Below, one piece after another: positions 51,001-62,182 of a stretch of 64,000 nucleotides of DNA. The notes beneath the pieces were generated by a model that was given only the letters and a program-made list of their open reading frames with translations, was not told the origin of the DNA and did not search any database. Origin of the DNA: Manihot esculenta. Lineage: Eukaryota > Streptophyta > Magnoliopsida > Malpighiales > Euphorbiaceae. The stretch lies in the NCBI RefSeq assembly GCF_001659605.2, contig NC_035174.2, positions 1,552,389-1,616,388 on the forward strand. Reading direction: 5' to 3'. A program made the translations under genes and the position numbers. Position 1 is the stretch's first letter; each line of letters begins with the position of its first letter.

Positions 51001-53947
51001 TTGTTTATTTTTGATCCGCATGAGTGCTATTTTAATTTTACTGCACTGGTTTTCTGCTTTAGAATTTGATAAATACTATATTGTTATTAATACCTTTGTT
51101 CTCTTCCAAATTTTGTGAAGTTGGCTCAATTGAGTTGCATTAGCAATTCAGGGTTTGTGCTGTCAAGTAGTAAATTTGTTGTTGTAAATAAATTATACAA
51201 ATGGTTTTATTTGAAGTTATACTTCTCCATGTCTGATCTAACTACTCAAGGTCTGACTGGTATGTGAGTGAAGGCAATTAAAATTTGTCCTTAGGAAAAT
51301 TAATATGTTTGGGCCATAAAGATCTCTAAAACAACTAACAGAAAGTTCCAAACTGCAATAATATAATTTATTCTTTCAGGTGTACTCATTTCTTTGCATG
51401 GTGCAATCTCGTTGCATTGCAATATTGTGTGAGTTCATTTTGGTGGGGGTTTAATATTGACCAAGTATTGTTTCTTGTTATAATTTTTCTTGTTAAGTTG
51501 TTACCTGGCCCTGGGTGAAGTTGAAGATGCATCACAGTATTTCAAGAAGTGCTTGCAGATAGGAAGTGATATCTGTGTGGACAGAAAAATTGCAGTTGAA
51601 GCCTCTGAAGGACTACAAAAGGCGCAGGTGCTCATTGTTTTCTCTCTTATTTTTCAGAAATAGGATGTTGGTAGTTTGTCCTTAAATCAAGTAAGTATCT
51701 AATGGTCTGTATATATATTATATATTAAAGATGAAGAGAATGCATGTAGATGGAGATGGTCAAATTTAATGATAAGTGCCATGCATGTATGAACTTCTGA
51801 TTTATTGTCCATTGGTTCTCTGCCTGATCAGTTTTCCTTTTCTGGTCCTGACTGGCAGAAAGTGTCAGAATGCTTGCAACACTCTGCTGAACTTTTGCAA
51901 AGGAAAACTTCTGGTGATGCAGGGAGTGCTTTGGAACTAATTTTAGAGGCTTCAACTATAAGTCCATTCTCAGAAACATTACTTGAAATGAAAGCAACAT
52001 CCCTGTTCCTGGTTTGTGTTTGTTCTACTTGTGCTTGGAAACTTTTTTCGCGTGATCGGAAGACTTTTGGTTCCTATTTTAGCACCAAAAGCTATTTGGA
52101 ATTATGTAACTTTTGTATAATCTTGCAGCTGCGCAAGTATGATGAAGTAATTCAGCTATGTGAGAGGACTTTTGATTCTGCTAAACAAAATTCTTCTCTA
52201 ATAGAGGCTGATTGCCTATCAGCAGATCTGGATAGTAGTGAACTTATGAAGAACTCCTTTTCTCTCTGGCGCACCCACCTGATTTTCAAATCCTACTACT
52301 ATCTGGGAAAGCTGGAGGAGGGTTCTGGTTGGCTAGAAAAGCAAGAGGAACTCATTGCTAAAAGGTACTCCATCCTCATATGGAATAACTTTTGATTTTA
52401 ATTTTCCAGTTTGATACAAGTACTGTTTCTTCAGTGATTTGTCCAGGAGTGCTAACAAGTTAATGGAATCATTACTACCCTTAGCTTCCACTGTACGAGA
52501 ACTCTTACACCATAAGGTACAGGACTGCTATGAATTTTCTTTCTGATGGATGATGTAGTGTTTGAAGTGCCTTTATGTATTATCTCATGGCATCAAAATT
52601 GCTTTGTCTGTACATTATGTGTTCAACATGCTTGTGTTGGATGGATGTTAGATCAGTTATCCTCTGAAGGAAGAGTGGAACACAATCCTGTTTTGCCCAA
52701 GTTTTTTTATTGAACTATTCATCATTTTCTGCATGAAGATTTTAGACTACAAGTGCTACATTGTAGAGGCACTTCATTCTAACCACAGAGTGAAAGTACT
52801 AATCAATTCAACTGTGTTGTAAAGACATATCAGGGGTCGATAAATTGGATATTCAGAAAATAGGGGAAGGCAAGATTTTGACAAATGTTTAAAGCATTTG
52901 ATAGAATGATCTGAACTTAATTTCTTATTAGATAGTTAAAACCTTAAATGTTTAAAGACATTCCCTGCAGGTGATTTCTTTACTTCATTATTTTGAGTTT
53001 TATTTGTTATTCTCACTTGTAGGCTGCTGGAAATGAAGCATTTCAAGCAGGAAAGCATTCGGAAGCCATTGAGCATTATACTGCTGCCCTGTCATGCAAT
53101 ATAGAGTCACGTCCTTTTGCAGCTATTTGTTTCTGCAATCGAGCTGCTGCATACAAAGCATTGGGCCAAATTACTGATGCTATTGCAGACTGCAGCCTAG
53201 CAATAGCTCTTGATGGAAATTATCTGAAGGTTTTACACTGAACTGATTCTTTTTTGGCTGTTTGACAACTTAATATCTGAAGGTTTGAACCTTACGTTAA
53301 TGAGGGAAAGGGGATTTGCAATTATGATTGAACTCACTTGTTGATGTGTAAACCTGCTACTGTTTTCGTATTTGAAATTGTAATTTTAAAATGCAACTTA
53401 ATTTGGCTGTAGGATCAGACTTGCTTAACATTAAAGTTTGCCCTTTTTCTTTTGAATGTGCATAAGCAGCCATACTTTTTCACCTAAATGCTAATAGTGG
53501 TGAATTTTTTAACTGATGTTCTTGGTTAAAACATTAGAACTTCTAGATGGAGGCCTATAATAGTTCTCTTAAAGCTATAGCTGGCTCACAGGCTGATGTG
53601 CCAAACAACTGAAACTCTGAAAGAATAACTCTGCATAGGCTGAAATCAGAAGATATAGCTTGAAGTTTATTAAATTTACTTAATTATTCAAGTTGATCCA
53701 TGCTTCAATAGGCACTTTCTAGAAGATCAACTTTATATGAGATGATTAGGGATTATGGGCAAGCTGCTACTGATCTTCATAGACTTGTAGCTCTTCTCAC
53801 TAAGCAATTAGAGGAGAAAACCAATCAGTTTGGATCATCTGATAGAATGGGAAACTTGCCAAATGATCTAAGACAAGCTCGCATGCGTCTTTCAACAGTC
53901 GAAGAAGAATCCAGAAAGGAGGTTCCTCTGGATATGTACCTCATTTT
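48083..53947 (+). CDS. TPR-repeat protein of the plant TPR15/TPR16 DnaJ type, 5' part
   Basis: Eight exons in view: 48083-50526, 50700-50939, 51498-51627, 51859-52011, 52129-52364, 52447-52516, 53023-53229, 53712-53947. They total 3,716 nt, 1,238 codons plus two bases, with an open frame ending at a GTAAGT donor. The first exon encodes about 815 low-complexity residues with scattered FG motifs (AFGFGGGG, FVFGNG, NVFGNN, FVFGSD, FQFGSS). TPR units follow (ALMLCYSNRAATRMSLGRMR; GNEAFQAGKHSEAIEHYTAA; AICFCNRAAAYKALGQ). The frame stops at DMYLIL, where these proteins run into the J domain, so at least one more exon is expected past 64000. The role is probably Hsp70 co-chaperone; that is inferred. 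MSPALVDTG is the first ATG of the long frame. Confidence 0.9.
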
Positions 53948-54302
53948 GTAAGTCATTTTTATCTAGCAAGTTTTATATGTTCTCACCTTTTTATGATGCA
54001 TATCATTTTTAATTGAAAATATAGCTAAGGATCTGAAGGCATTATTCTATAGAGTTTTTCAGCTCATTGAAACGCAATGTGATATGGTCATCTAGGTGTT
54101 ATTTTGAAGTTTAGCATCTTTTAACTCATAATTTATGCTGGTATTAATTTGAGAACAATTAGTACTGAGAAAACTGTCATTGAGGTTGTTCTCTTGATTC
54201 CTGGTCCTGGATAAATAGTTGAGATTAACTTGTTTTACTTTGGAACAAACTGCTTAGCTTTTCAAGCTTTAAAATATGGGATGTTTATAACAAAATTTTA
54301 AG
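53948..54302 (+). other. Start of the last visible intron of the TPR/J gene
   Basis: It begins with a consensus GTAAGT. No exon for a J domain was found from here to the window end, which places all the mobile elements below inside this intron if the gene is intact. Confidence 0.6.
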
Positions 54303-55550
54303 AGGTAAATAATACTTTAGTTCTTGAATTTTTGCTTAATCAACGGATCAGTCTTTCTATTTTTAAATGTAAACACTTAAATCCGTGTATATTTATTCTA
54401 TCCAACAAGTGGTCCTTCCATCCACTTTTTCAAAAAGGCTGCCGTTACATGAGTAAGAAAAGTCTTTATTACCTTTATTTAATTTTGAGATGTTAAAGAA
54501 ACATAAATTACATCATTTAATTAAATTCAAGAAATTTTAAACATCTTACTCCTTCAATTATTATTTTATAATACAATTCAATCCCTAATAATAACTAAAA
54601 TCCAGATTGTCAATGATAGAAAATCCTTCACAATGTTAATATTTTCCCATTTCAATCGTTTATCGAAAGTCTCATCATTCCTATATTTTCTAATCTCCAT
54701 ACCTCATCAAATAAAGATGGAATGATGGTGCTTGTACAATTCTCCTTCAAATCAAAAGCACCAGTAAACACTTAAAGAGCAATAATACATAATAATTATG
54801 GAGAAACTAAATGACTAAAACCCAACACCTTAATGACATCAATAACAGTCCAATTAGTTTTTCCATCTTTCTTAAACTGCTCCACAACAACTGAAAATCT
54901 TTTTCTTTGCAACATCACCAATTCCATCGTCCTGATAATCAAATCTTTTTCCTCTCAACACCAATTTCCTTCTCTCGCTACTCAAAAATCCATATACAAA
55001 TATAATTTCCACAAATAAGGGTGCAAGATTCGGTGTTTCATCTTATTTTCAATTTTTTTGCCCGTAATGGAGAAGATGGTGTTAGCTGTGTTGCATGTTG
55101 CCCTTGTGGCTAGATCTATTACATTAGCGATCATCATCAAGTGAAAAATTTGGAAGGAAGCATGGTAAGTGGGCTAGAGCAATATAAACAGTTAAAAAGA
55201 TGGAGGAGAAATGAGAATAAAATATTTGAGAATCAGAATTGGTGATTGAGAATAAAGGATATAGAGATTGAGAAATTTATTTTTCCAGAGAAAGTCCAAG
55301 AAAATAAAGGAAGGGGAAACCAATTTCAAATGGAAAGTGTTAAGAGTTGTGAAGGAAAGGGTATTTTTGAGAAGAAAAAAACATTCTTTCCTTTGACCAA
55401 GTTTTAAAACATTGAACTAACAGATTAATTAACGGAGGGACCTCTAATTTGAACAGTTTTAAAATACAAGAATTTAAGTGTTCGATTTTAAAAATAGAGA
55501 GACTAATCCATTAATTATGATAAAATTTAGAGACTAAAATATAATTTATC
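54303..55550. mobile_element. MULE-like nonautonomous element with long terminal inverted repeats
   Basis: Inverted ends of roughly 100-180 bp are visible: the left starts aggtaaataatactttagtt and includes atcaacggatcagtctttct, while the reverse complement of the right starts gataaattatattttagtct and includes aatggattagtctctctatt. The 10-bp sequence AAATTTTAAG flanks both sides (54293-54302 and 55551-55560), fitting a Mutator-type target duplication of 9-10 bp. The interior (about 54600-55370) has no transposase. It sits in the TPR/J intron. Confidence 0.65.
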
Positions 55551-55567
55551 AAATTTTAAGTGAAAAA

Positions 55568-55785
55568 TGCTAGGAATACTCGAGAATTTTGGAGGATTTT
55601 AGAGTATTCTTGTATTTCATTCTTAATCTTTATAAGTGATTTACATGACTATTTATACATAAAGAATTACAACTAATAAAAAGCAATTAATCAAAATAAT
55701 TACAGAGATAATTAAGGATCCTAATTTATGCTTAGAATCTGTAATTAAATCAAATTATATCACTAGAAATCAACAAATAAGTCAA
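55568..55785 (-). repeat. 3' LTR of the outer copia element, probable limits
   Basis: It begins TGCTAGGAATACTC on the plus strand, shares gaattttggagg with the LTR of the inner element, and ends just before a polypurine tract (rc CTTGAGAGGAG at about 55788-55798). The partner LTR is not in view, so limits are inferred. Confidence 0.5.
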
Positions 55786-55798
55786 TACTCCTCTCAAG

Positions 55799-56990
55799 TT
55801 GGTGCATAGATGTCGTCCATGCCCAACTTACAAATCAGATTATGGTAGGTTCTATTGTCAAGCTCTTTAGTAAACACATTCACAAGTTGCTCGGTACAAG
55901 TCACGTGAACTAAGCTCAAGACATCGTTTCTTAATTTTTCTTTAATGAAGTGCTGATCAATCTCAATGTGTTTCGTTCAGTCATGTTGAACTGGATTTTG
56001 TGCTATACCGATGGCAGTTTGTTGTCACAATACAAAGTTATCTTGTCTCTCTCGGACAACCTCAGTTCCTCAAATAATTTCTACAACTATAAAAGTTCAC
56101 ACACGCCCTGAGCCATTGTTCTGTATTCTGCTTCAGCACTTAACCGAGCAACAACTCTTTTTTTTACTCCTCCAGGTGATAAGGTTCCCTCTCACAATTA
56201 TACAGTAACCAAAGGTGAATCTCCTGTCATTAAGAGATCTTGCCCAATCTTCATCTGTGAAAATTTCGACTCGGAGGTGATCACATTTAGAGTAAAGAAG
56301 CCCTTCCCTGGGCGCAGACTGTAGGTCTCTCAAGGTGCGAAGGACAATCTGCATACGAGTCTCGCGAGGGTCATGCATGAATTGCCTGACTACACTAACA
56401 ACATAGGTTATATCCGATTGAGTGTGTGAGAGATAAATCAACCTCCCTATCAATCTTTGGTATCTTTTAATATCCATGGACTCACCAGTTCTTGCTTGCA
56501 TCTTGTGATTACTTTCAATGAGAGATTCTGCTGGTTTACATTCTAAATATCAATTTCTTTCAAAAGATTCAGAATGTACCTTATTTGAAATATAAAGATC
56601 CTTTTTCTGATTTGGCCATCTCAATATCTAGGAATATTGAAACTTTAGATCTTTGATTTCAAATTCTTGAGCCAACTACCTTTTTAGTTGAGTCATTTCC
56701 TCTTTGTCATAAGCTATCACCACTATATCATCAACATATACAATAAAAAGGGTGATCTTACCCTTGTGATGTTTAATGAACAGAGAGTGATCAGCATTGC
56801 TCTGTTGGTAATCAAAGGGCATCATAACTCTGCTAAACCTGTCAAACCAAACTCTGGGAGATTGTTTTAGCCCATATAAAATATTTTTCAATTTGCACAC
56901 CTTTCCTTGTGTCTTTTCATAAGAAAACCTAGGAGAGATCTCCATGAACACTTCTTCCTCTAAATCTCCATGGAGGAATGTATTCTTCAC
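55799..56990 (-). pseudogene. Outer copia reverse transcriptase and RNase H remnants
   Basis: Frame 56676-56990 holds a reverse transcriptase part with VCKLKNILYGLKQSPRVWF and YVDDIVV, so the catalytic pair is intact. Frame 56133-56501 holds the copia segment before RNase H (RLIYLSHTQSDITYVVSVV, FTDEDWA). Further RNase H-like sequence continues leftward to about 55800. Stops separate the frames. Confidence 0.75.
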
Positions 56991-57744
56991 ATCTTAAGTC
57001 CCAGTCCAAGTTGGCTGCACAAGATAACATGACTCTGATTGAGTTCATTTTTGCAACTAAGGCAAATATCTATTAATAATCTGCTCCATAGGTTTGGATA
57101 AAACCTTTAGTAACCAATCTGGCTTTAAATCATCCAATTGTGCTATTAGCTTTGTGTTTCACTGTGAATACCCACTTACAGTCAACGAGTTTCTTCCCAA
57201 GTGGGAGAGAGACAAACTCTCATGTCTCATTTTTTGCCACTGCTTTCATCTCTTCAATATTGCTGCCTTCCATTTAAGATTTGTGAGAGTTTCCTTTCAA
57301 TCCTGTAGAATAGACATAGAGGAAATAGACAAGGCAAAAGTTTTATAGAAGGAAGACAAAAATTCATAAAAAATAAAGTTAAAAATAGAGTGTTTGGTAC
57401 AAGGTCTGATATATTTTCTTTGTGCAATAGGATTATCTAAATCATTGGAGCATTCAAGAGTTGTGGATAATTTACCAAAAGAAAATTCTTGACTCTGAGT
57501 AGGTTGCATAATGGCTTCTTTTGCCTTGTCTCTTCTCGAATGCCTCCTCAAATCTAGCTTGTACAATCGTTCAATTTTCTCTCCTTGATTAGACGTCTCC
57601 CCCTGTCTACTAGAACTCTTCCTCTGAACTATATCATTTAGAATCACAGAATTCGGGATCGCTTTTTTTTGCTCAGTATTCTCCTCCTGAAGAGGTAAGT
57701 GGGAAGTACTGAAGTAGGGTTCAGTTTCTCTGAAGGTAACATCC
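56991..57744 (-). pseudogene. Outer copia integrase/reverse transcriptase linker, left part
   Basis: Minus-strand frames here include VTFRETEPYF next to the insertion point and the polar linker between integrase and reverse transcriptase. At 57744 the coding sequence is cut by the inner copia; the preceding codons (KYLVSMD) resume on its other side at 62188. Confidence 0.7.
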
Positions 57745-57982
57745 TGAAGAATTTTGGGAGGAATTTTTAATTCTATTCCTTCAGAATTTTGGGAGGAATT
57801 TTTAATTCTATTCCAATTGAATTGATCTTTGCAAGGTTTGAATATTTATACACAGAATTAACCTAAATTAGGAATATTTACAATAAAAATAAAGTTCTTA
57901 TAATCAAATCTTATAATCAAGCCTAATTAGGATTCCAAAGATCTGAATCCTCCTAATTAGGAACCTTTTATGTTGATCAACA
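57745..57982 (-). repeat. 3' LTR of the inner copia element (238 bp)
   Basis: It pairs with 61991-62182. It is longer because of a 35-bp tandem duplication at 57745-57814 (gaattttgggaggaattttt repeated) and a duplication of about 12 bp at ttataatcaaatcttataat. By eye there are roughly 17 substitutions over about 190 aligned bases, mostly transitions. Confidence 0.85.
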
Positions 57983-57991
57983 CTCTCCTTC
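57983..57991 (-). other. Polypurine tract of the inner copia element
   Basis: On the minus strand GAAGGAGAG lies directly upstream of the 3' LTR, the position where plus-strand synthesis is primed. Confidence 0.7.
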
Positions 57992-59660
57992 AAGTTAGTG
58001 CATAGATATCACACATGCCCAACTTGCAAACCAACATGTGATGAGTCTTGTTACTGAGACCTTTGGTAAACACATCAGCTATCTGTTCATCGAAAATCAC
58101 ATGATCTAACCTTAAGACATCATTTATTAACTTCTTTTTAATGAAGTGTTGATCAATCTCTATGTACTTCGTTCGATCATGTTGAACCGGATTGTGAGCT
58201 ATACTGATGGCAGTTTTATTGTCACAGTACAATAGGAGTTTGTCCATCTCCAACCATTTTAATTCCTCTAACAATCTCTGCAACCATGGGAATTCACGAA
58301 CACCTCTCTACAACCGTAGGAATTCACAAACACCTTGTGCCATCGCTCTATATTCCGCCTCAGCACTTGATGGAGCAACAACACTTTGCTTTTTTACTTT
58401 TTCAAGTGACAAGGTTTCTCCCACAAGTGTGCAGTAACCACTAGTTGACCTTCTATCATGAAGGGATCCAGTCCAATCTACATCTGTGAATGCATGTATG
58501 CGAAAATGACCGTATTTAGAGAATAGGAGACATTTTCCAAGAGCAGACTTCAAGTATCGCAAAATGCGAAAAACAGCTTTCATGTGAGACTCGCAAGGAT
58601 CATGCATAAACTGACTGTCTAAGCTAATTGGATATGCCATGTCTGGTCGAGTATGCGAAAGATAAATCAGTCTGTCTAACAACCTATGATATCTGTCAAT
58701 ATCCATTCATTCACCAACCCTGCTTGTATCTTGTGATTGCTCTTGTTGAATCCCACATCGGTTGTGGAAAAGGGTAATGTGCTCCTTATATGGGCCATAG
58801 GCACTCCTCTCCCTCGAGCTAACTTTTGGGGTGAGTTAGGCTTGGCCCAAATTTAAGATGGTATCAGAGCCTCTCTATCCGATGTTGGGCCTTCCATAAA
58901 TATGTCAAACACCAGTAAAATTCTAGACGTGAGGGGGTGTGTTGAATCCCACATCGGTTGTGGAAAGGGGTAATGTGCCCCTTATATGGGCCATAGGCAC
59001 TCCTCCCCCTTGAGCTAGCTTTTGGGGTGAGTTAGGCCTGCCCCAAATTTAAGAGCTCTCAATGGGAGTTTCTGCTAGTTTGCAGCCTAACATACCAGTT
59101 TCTTTCAAAAGATCCATAATGTATTTTCTCTGAGAAATAAAAATTTCCTTCTTTCATATAGCAGCCTCGATTTCAAGGAAATATTGAAGTTTTCCTAAAT
59201 CTTTAATTTCGAACTCTTGAGCCAAAAGTTTTTTCAGCCGATTCATCTCTTCAGTGTCATCCCATGTCATTATTATGACATCAACATAGACTATGAAAAG
59301 AGTAATTTTACCCTTTTTGATGTTCGATAAATAGAGTATGGTCAGCATTGCTCTGTTGATAACTAAAAGAAATCATAGCTCTACTAAATCGATCAAACCA
59401 AGTTCTGGATAACTGCTTCAACCCATACAAAGCTTTTTTTTAACTTGCACACCTTTCCTTGTGTTTTTTTATTAGCAAATCTAGGAGGGATTTCTATATA
59501 CACTTCCTCCTCCAAGTCTCCGTGGAGAAATGCATTTTTCACGTGAAATTGTTGCAAGACTCGATCCAGATTGGCAGAACAATACTTTGATTGAGTTCAT
59601 TTTGGCAACAAGGACAAATGTCTCCTAATAATCCACTCCATAGGTTTGAGTGTATCTTTT
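57990..59660 (-). pseudogene. Inner copia reverse transcriptase and RNase H remnants (interrupted by the TRIM)
   Basis: RNase H: 57990-58283 with YCDNKTAISIAHNPVQHDRT and DVFTKGL, and 58308-58706 with RLIYLSHTRPDMAYPISL, FTDVDWTGS and APSSAEAEYRAM. A duplication of about 28 bp (gaattcacgaacacct, about 58290-58337) breaks the frame between them. Reverse transcriptase: 59154-59348 with FIVYVDVIIM, where the second catalytic Asp of YVDD is Val. The TRIM lies at 58744-59054. Confidence 0.8.
58744..59054 (+). mobile_element. TRIM (terminal-repeat retrotransposon in miniature), 311 bp
   Basis: Two 115-bp LTRs, 58744-58858 and 58940-59054, both starting TGTTGAATCCCACATCGG and differing at about 7 positions. 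The internal 81 bp starts with the primer site TGGTATCAGAGCC (initiator Met tRNA) and ends with a purine tract (gtgaggggg). The 5-bp target GCTCT is duplicated at 58739-58743 and 59055-59059. Removing the insert restores the copia sequence (compare 56506-56530 of the outer element). It has no coding capacity. Confidence 0.93.
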
Positions 59661-59820
59661 AGCAATTAGTCCGGTCTTGAATCTTTCAATTGATTCATCT
59701 GCTTTGTGTTTTACAGTGAACTCATTTGCAGCCAACAGATTTTTTTCCAGGTAGAAGAGACATCAACTCCTAGGTCTAATTTTTAGTCAAGGCTTTCATT
59801 TTTTCAATTATTGCTCCCTT

Positions 59821-60798
59821 TCAATTAGAATTTTTGAGGGCTTTCTTCCAATTTTGTGGGTTAGACACAGAGGAAATAGACAAGGAAAAAACTCTATAGG
59901 ATAAAGACAAAAAATCATAAGAGACAAAGTTAGAAATAGAGTGCTTTGTGCAAGATCTAACTCCTTTTCTTTGAGCAATTGGTTTATTTAGAATATCAAT
60001 GGGCTTAAGATTTAGGAATGACTCACTAGATGAAGAAAAGGAAAATTCATGACATTGACTAGGCTGCACAATGGCTTTTTTTGCTTCTGTTGTCTCTTCT
60101 TGAGTATCTCCTTAAATCTAATTTATCTAAACGCCCAATTATCTTTTTCTGATCACCAATAGTCTCCCCCTATATAATAGTCTCCTTTAGAGTAAAACGC
60201 TCTAGAGTTATAGAACTAGGAATCATCTCTTCTCCGTCATTGTTCTCCCCCTGAAAAGGTGATGGAGTAGTACAAAAGTAAGGTTCAAACTCTCTAAATG
60301 TAACGTCCATACTGACAAAATATTTTCTATATGAAGGGTGGTAGCACTTGTAACCTTTCTGTGTGGAAGAGTACCCAAAAACCCACATTTAAGAGACCTT
60401 GGATCGAGCTTTCCACCTGTTCTAATATGAACAAAACACATGTATCCAAATACCTTTGGTGGAACAATATAAGCATTTTTCTCTTGTAGCACCTCTAAAG
60501 GGCTTTTAAAGGCAAGAGATTTTAGAGACATTCTATTAATGAGATAAGCTGCAGTTAAGACTTCATCTCCCCAATAGGTTTTTAGAAAGTTCATAGTGAA
60601 AAAGAGAGATCGGGCTACTTCCAACAGGTGTCTATTTTTTCTTTCAGCAATACCGTTTTGGGCACTAGTGTAAGGACAACTAATTTGATGCAGTATCCCA
60701 TTAAACTCCATATAAGCTAAGAAACGGCCATCCATATACACTATACTATTATCAGTTCTCAAAACTTTTATCTTAGCATCAAATTGAGTACAAATCAT
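59821..60798 (-). pseudogene. Inner copia integrase and linker remnant
   Basis: Frame 60223-60798 covers the integrase core: LRTDNSIVYMDGRF with a catalytic Asp, SAQNGIAERKNRHLLEVARS with the catalytic Glu, and the following YWGDEVLTAAYLINR and VFGYMCFVH. Frame 60170-60388 continues with [17 protein letters not shown], the site class in which the inner copia hit the outer one. Frame 59821-60069 is the linker toward reverse transcriptase. Confidence 0.8.
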
Positions 60799-61500
60799 CT
60801 TGTGAAAAAATTGAAAGCAAGAAACTACATCACTCTTTGCCTTTATTAAATAAACCTAAGTCATGCGAGTGCAACAATCAATAAAAGTAACAAATCAATG
60901 ATTACTAGATAATGAGACCATTTGAGTAGGTCTCCAAACGTCAGGATAGATGATCAAAAAAGGATCGTACTCTTATTATTACGGGAGAGACAAGAGGTTT
61001 TTGTATGCTTAGTATACTCACAAGCATCACAAACTAAAGAACCACATTTAGCCTTGAAAAATAAATCAGGATAAAGTTTATCTAAAACAAAGAAGGATGA
61101 GTGTCTTAATCATCAATGCCACTGTATGATTTCCTGGTTGACATTCTGATTTCTTCTAAAAAGAGTCCGAGGTGAATTCAAACCCAGATTCCTTTCCAAC
61201 ATATATAAGTCATCGTGCAATCTACCATAGACAATCTTCTTTCCAGTTTGAAGGTCCTGAATGACACAATGATTAGGAAAAAAAACTCAATTTTACAGTT
61301 AAGAGTTTTGGTAAGAGCACTGACAGATAAAAGATTAACAGGACAAGAGGAACATGGAGAACAGAGGATAGCTTAATATTGGAAGTACAAACAATCGATC
61401 CAGTTCCAGAGACAGGAATAAAAGAACCATCGGCTATTCTGACTGTACTCTTTTGTAGACACAGAAGGTAATTAAGTAAACTTTTAGAGGAACTCGTCAT
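60799..61500 (-). pseudogene. Inner copia protease and gag-pre-integrase remnant
   Basis: Frame 61273-61500 contains VRIADGSFIPVSGTGSIVCT, typical of the copia protease to gag-pre-integrase region. The stretch to 60799 gives broken frames of the gag-pre-integrase and integrase N-terminal region. Confidence 0.65.
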
Positions 61501-61975
61501 TTGTCTATTTGCACCAGAATCAATAATCTATGGAGCAATATAAAAAACACGTGCATCACCTCCAGTAGTACCTTTTTTATCTGATATTTTAAAGATAAAA
61601 AGGGGCCAGCAACACAGAGGCAAGAACGACCAAGTCACCTTAAAAAACTCAAAGAAGAATCCAGTCACGGAACAGGGCAGTTAGAGGCGCGACATGCCAG
61701 AAAGAGGGCCGAAAAGGAGAGCCGACTGAAAAGGACGTCGGAGAAAGGCTCACGCGCCGGCGCGTGAAAGGAGACACAGAATGTTGTGGCGGTGCATGAG
61801 GACCCGCGTGCTCGAAGCGGGGTTGCGTTGCTGGGGATAGGCCAGAGATTCGATGGGCTTTCTTATGGTACAGGTGGTGTCAAATAACTCCCTTGATATA
61901 GTGGTCTAAAAGCTTGACCTATTAGTTAATCCTAATTTTTTTTACAGATTTGAAACCTATGCCAATTAAAGTGGC
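61501..61975 (-). other. Leader region of the inner copia, gag absent, with a GC-rich block
   Basis: Only about 475 bp separate the primer site from the protease part, too short for a gag gene. The part at about 61660-61850 is much richer in G and C than its surroundings and contains an 18-bp perfect palindrome at 61750-61767 (tcacgcgccggcgcgtga). Its origin is unknown. Confidence 0.6.
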
Positions 61976-61990
61976 AAGACTCTGATACCA
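61976..61990 (-). other. Primer binding site of the inner copia element
   Basis: Read on the minus strand this is TGGTATCAGAGTCTT, directly after the 5' LTR. The first 11 bases match the initiator Met tRNA primer site used by many plant retrotransposons. Confidence 0.85.
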
Positions 61991-62182
61991 TAAAGAATTT
62001 TGAAAGAAATTTTTAATTCTATTCCAATTGAATTGATCTTTATAAGATTTGAATATTTATACACAAAGAATCAACCTAAATTAGGAATATTTACAATAAG
62101 AATAAAATCCTTATAATCAAGCCTAATTAAGATTCTAAAGGTCTGAATCCTCCTAATTAGGAATCTTTTATATTAGTCAACA
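61991..62182 (-). repeat. 5' LTR of the inner copia element (192 bp)
   Basis: On the minus strand it starts TGTTGACTAATATAAAAGAT. The other end reads TTCTTTA where the 3' LTR has TTCTTCA, so the terminal CA is mutated here. Confidence 0.85.

Larger units (their letters stand above)
57745..62182 (-). mobile_element. Inner Ty1/copia LTR retrotransposon nested in the outer one
   Basis: Complete by its ends: 4,438 bp including the TRIM, bounded by TG on the left and CA on the right and flanked by the 5-bp duplication CATCC (57740-57744 and 62183-62187). It lies in minus orientation: 5' LTR 61991-62182, primer site 61976-61990, polypurine tract 57983-57991, 3' LTR 57745-57982. Between them, leftward, are a leader, protease part, integrase, reverse transcriptase and RNase H. 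No gag was found. Frames are broken, so it is nonautonomous now. Confidence 0.9.

Noticed and set aside
58744..59054. TRIM considered as a Cassandra element carrying 5S rRNA sequence
   Set aside because: The 115-bp LTRs and 81-bp internal part show no 5S-like internal promoter blocks that I can recognise.
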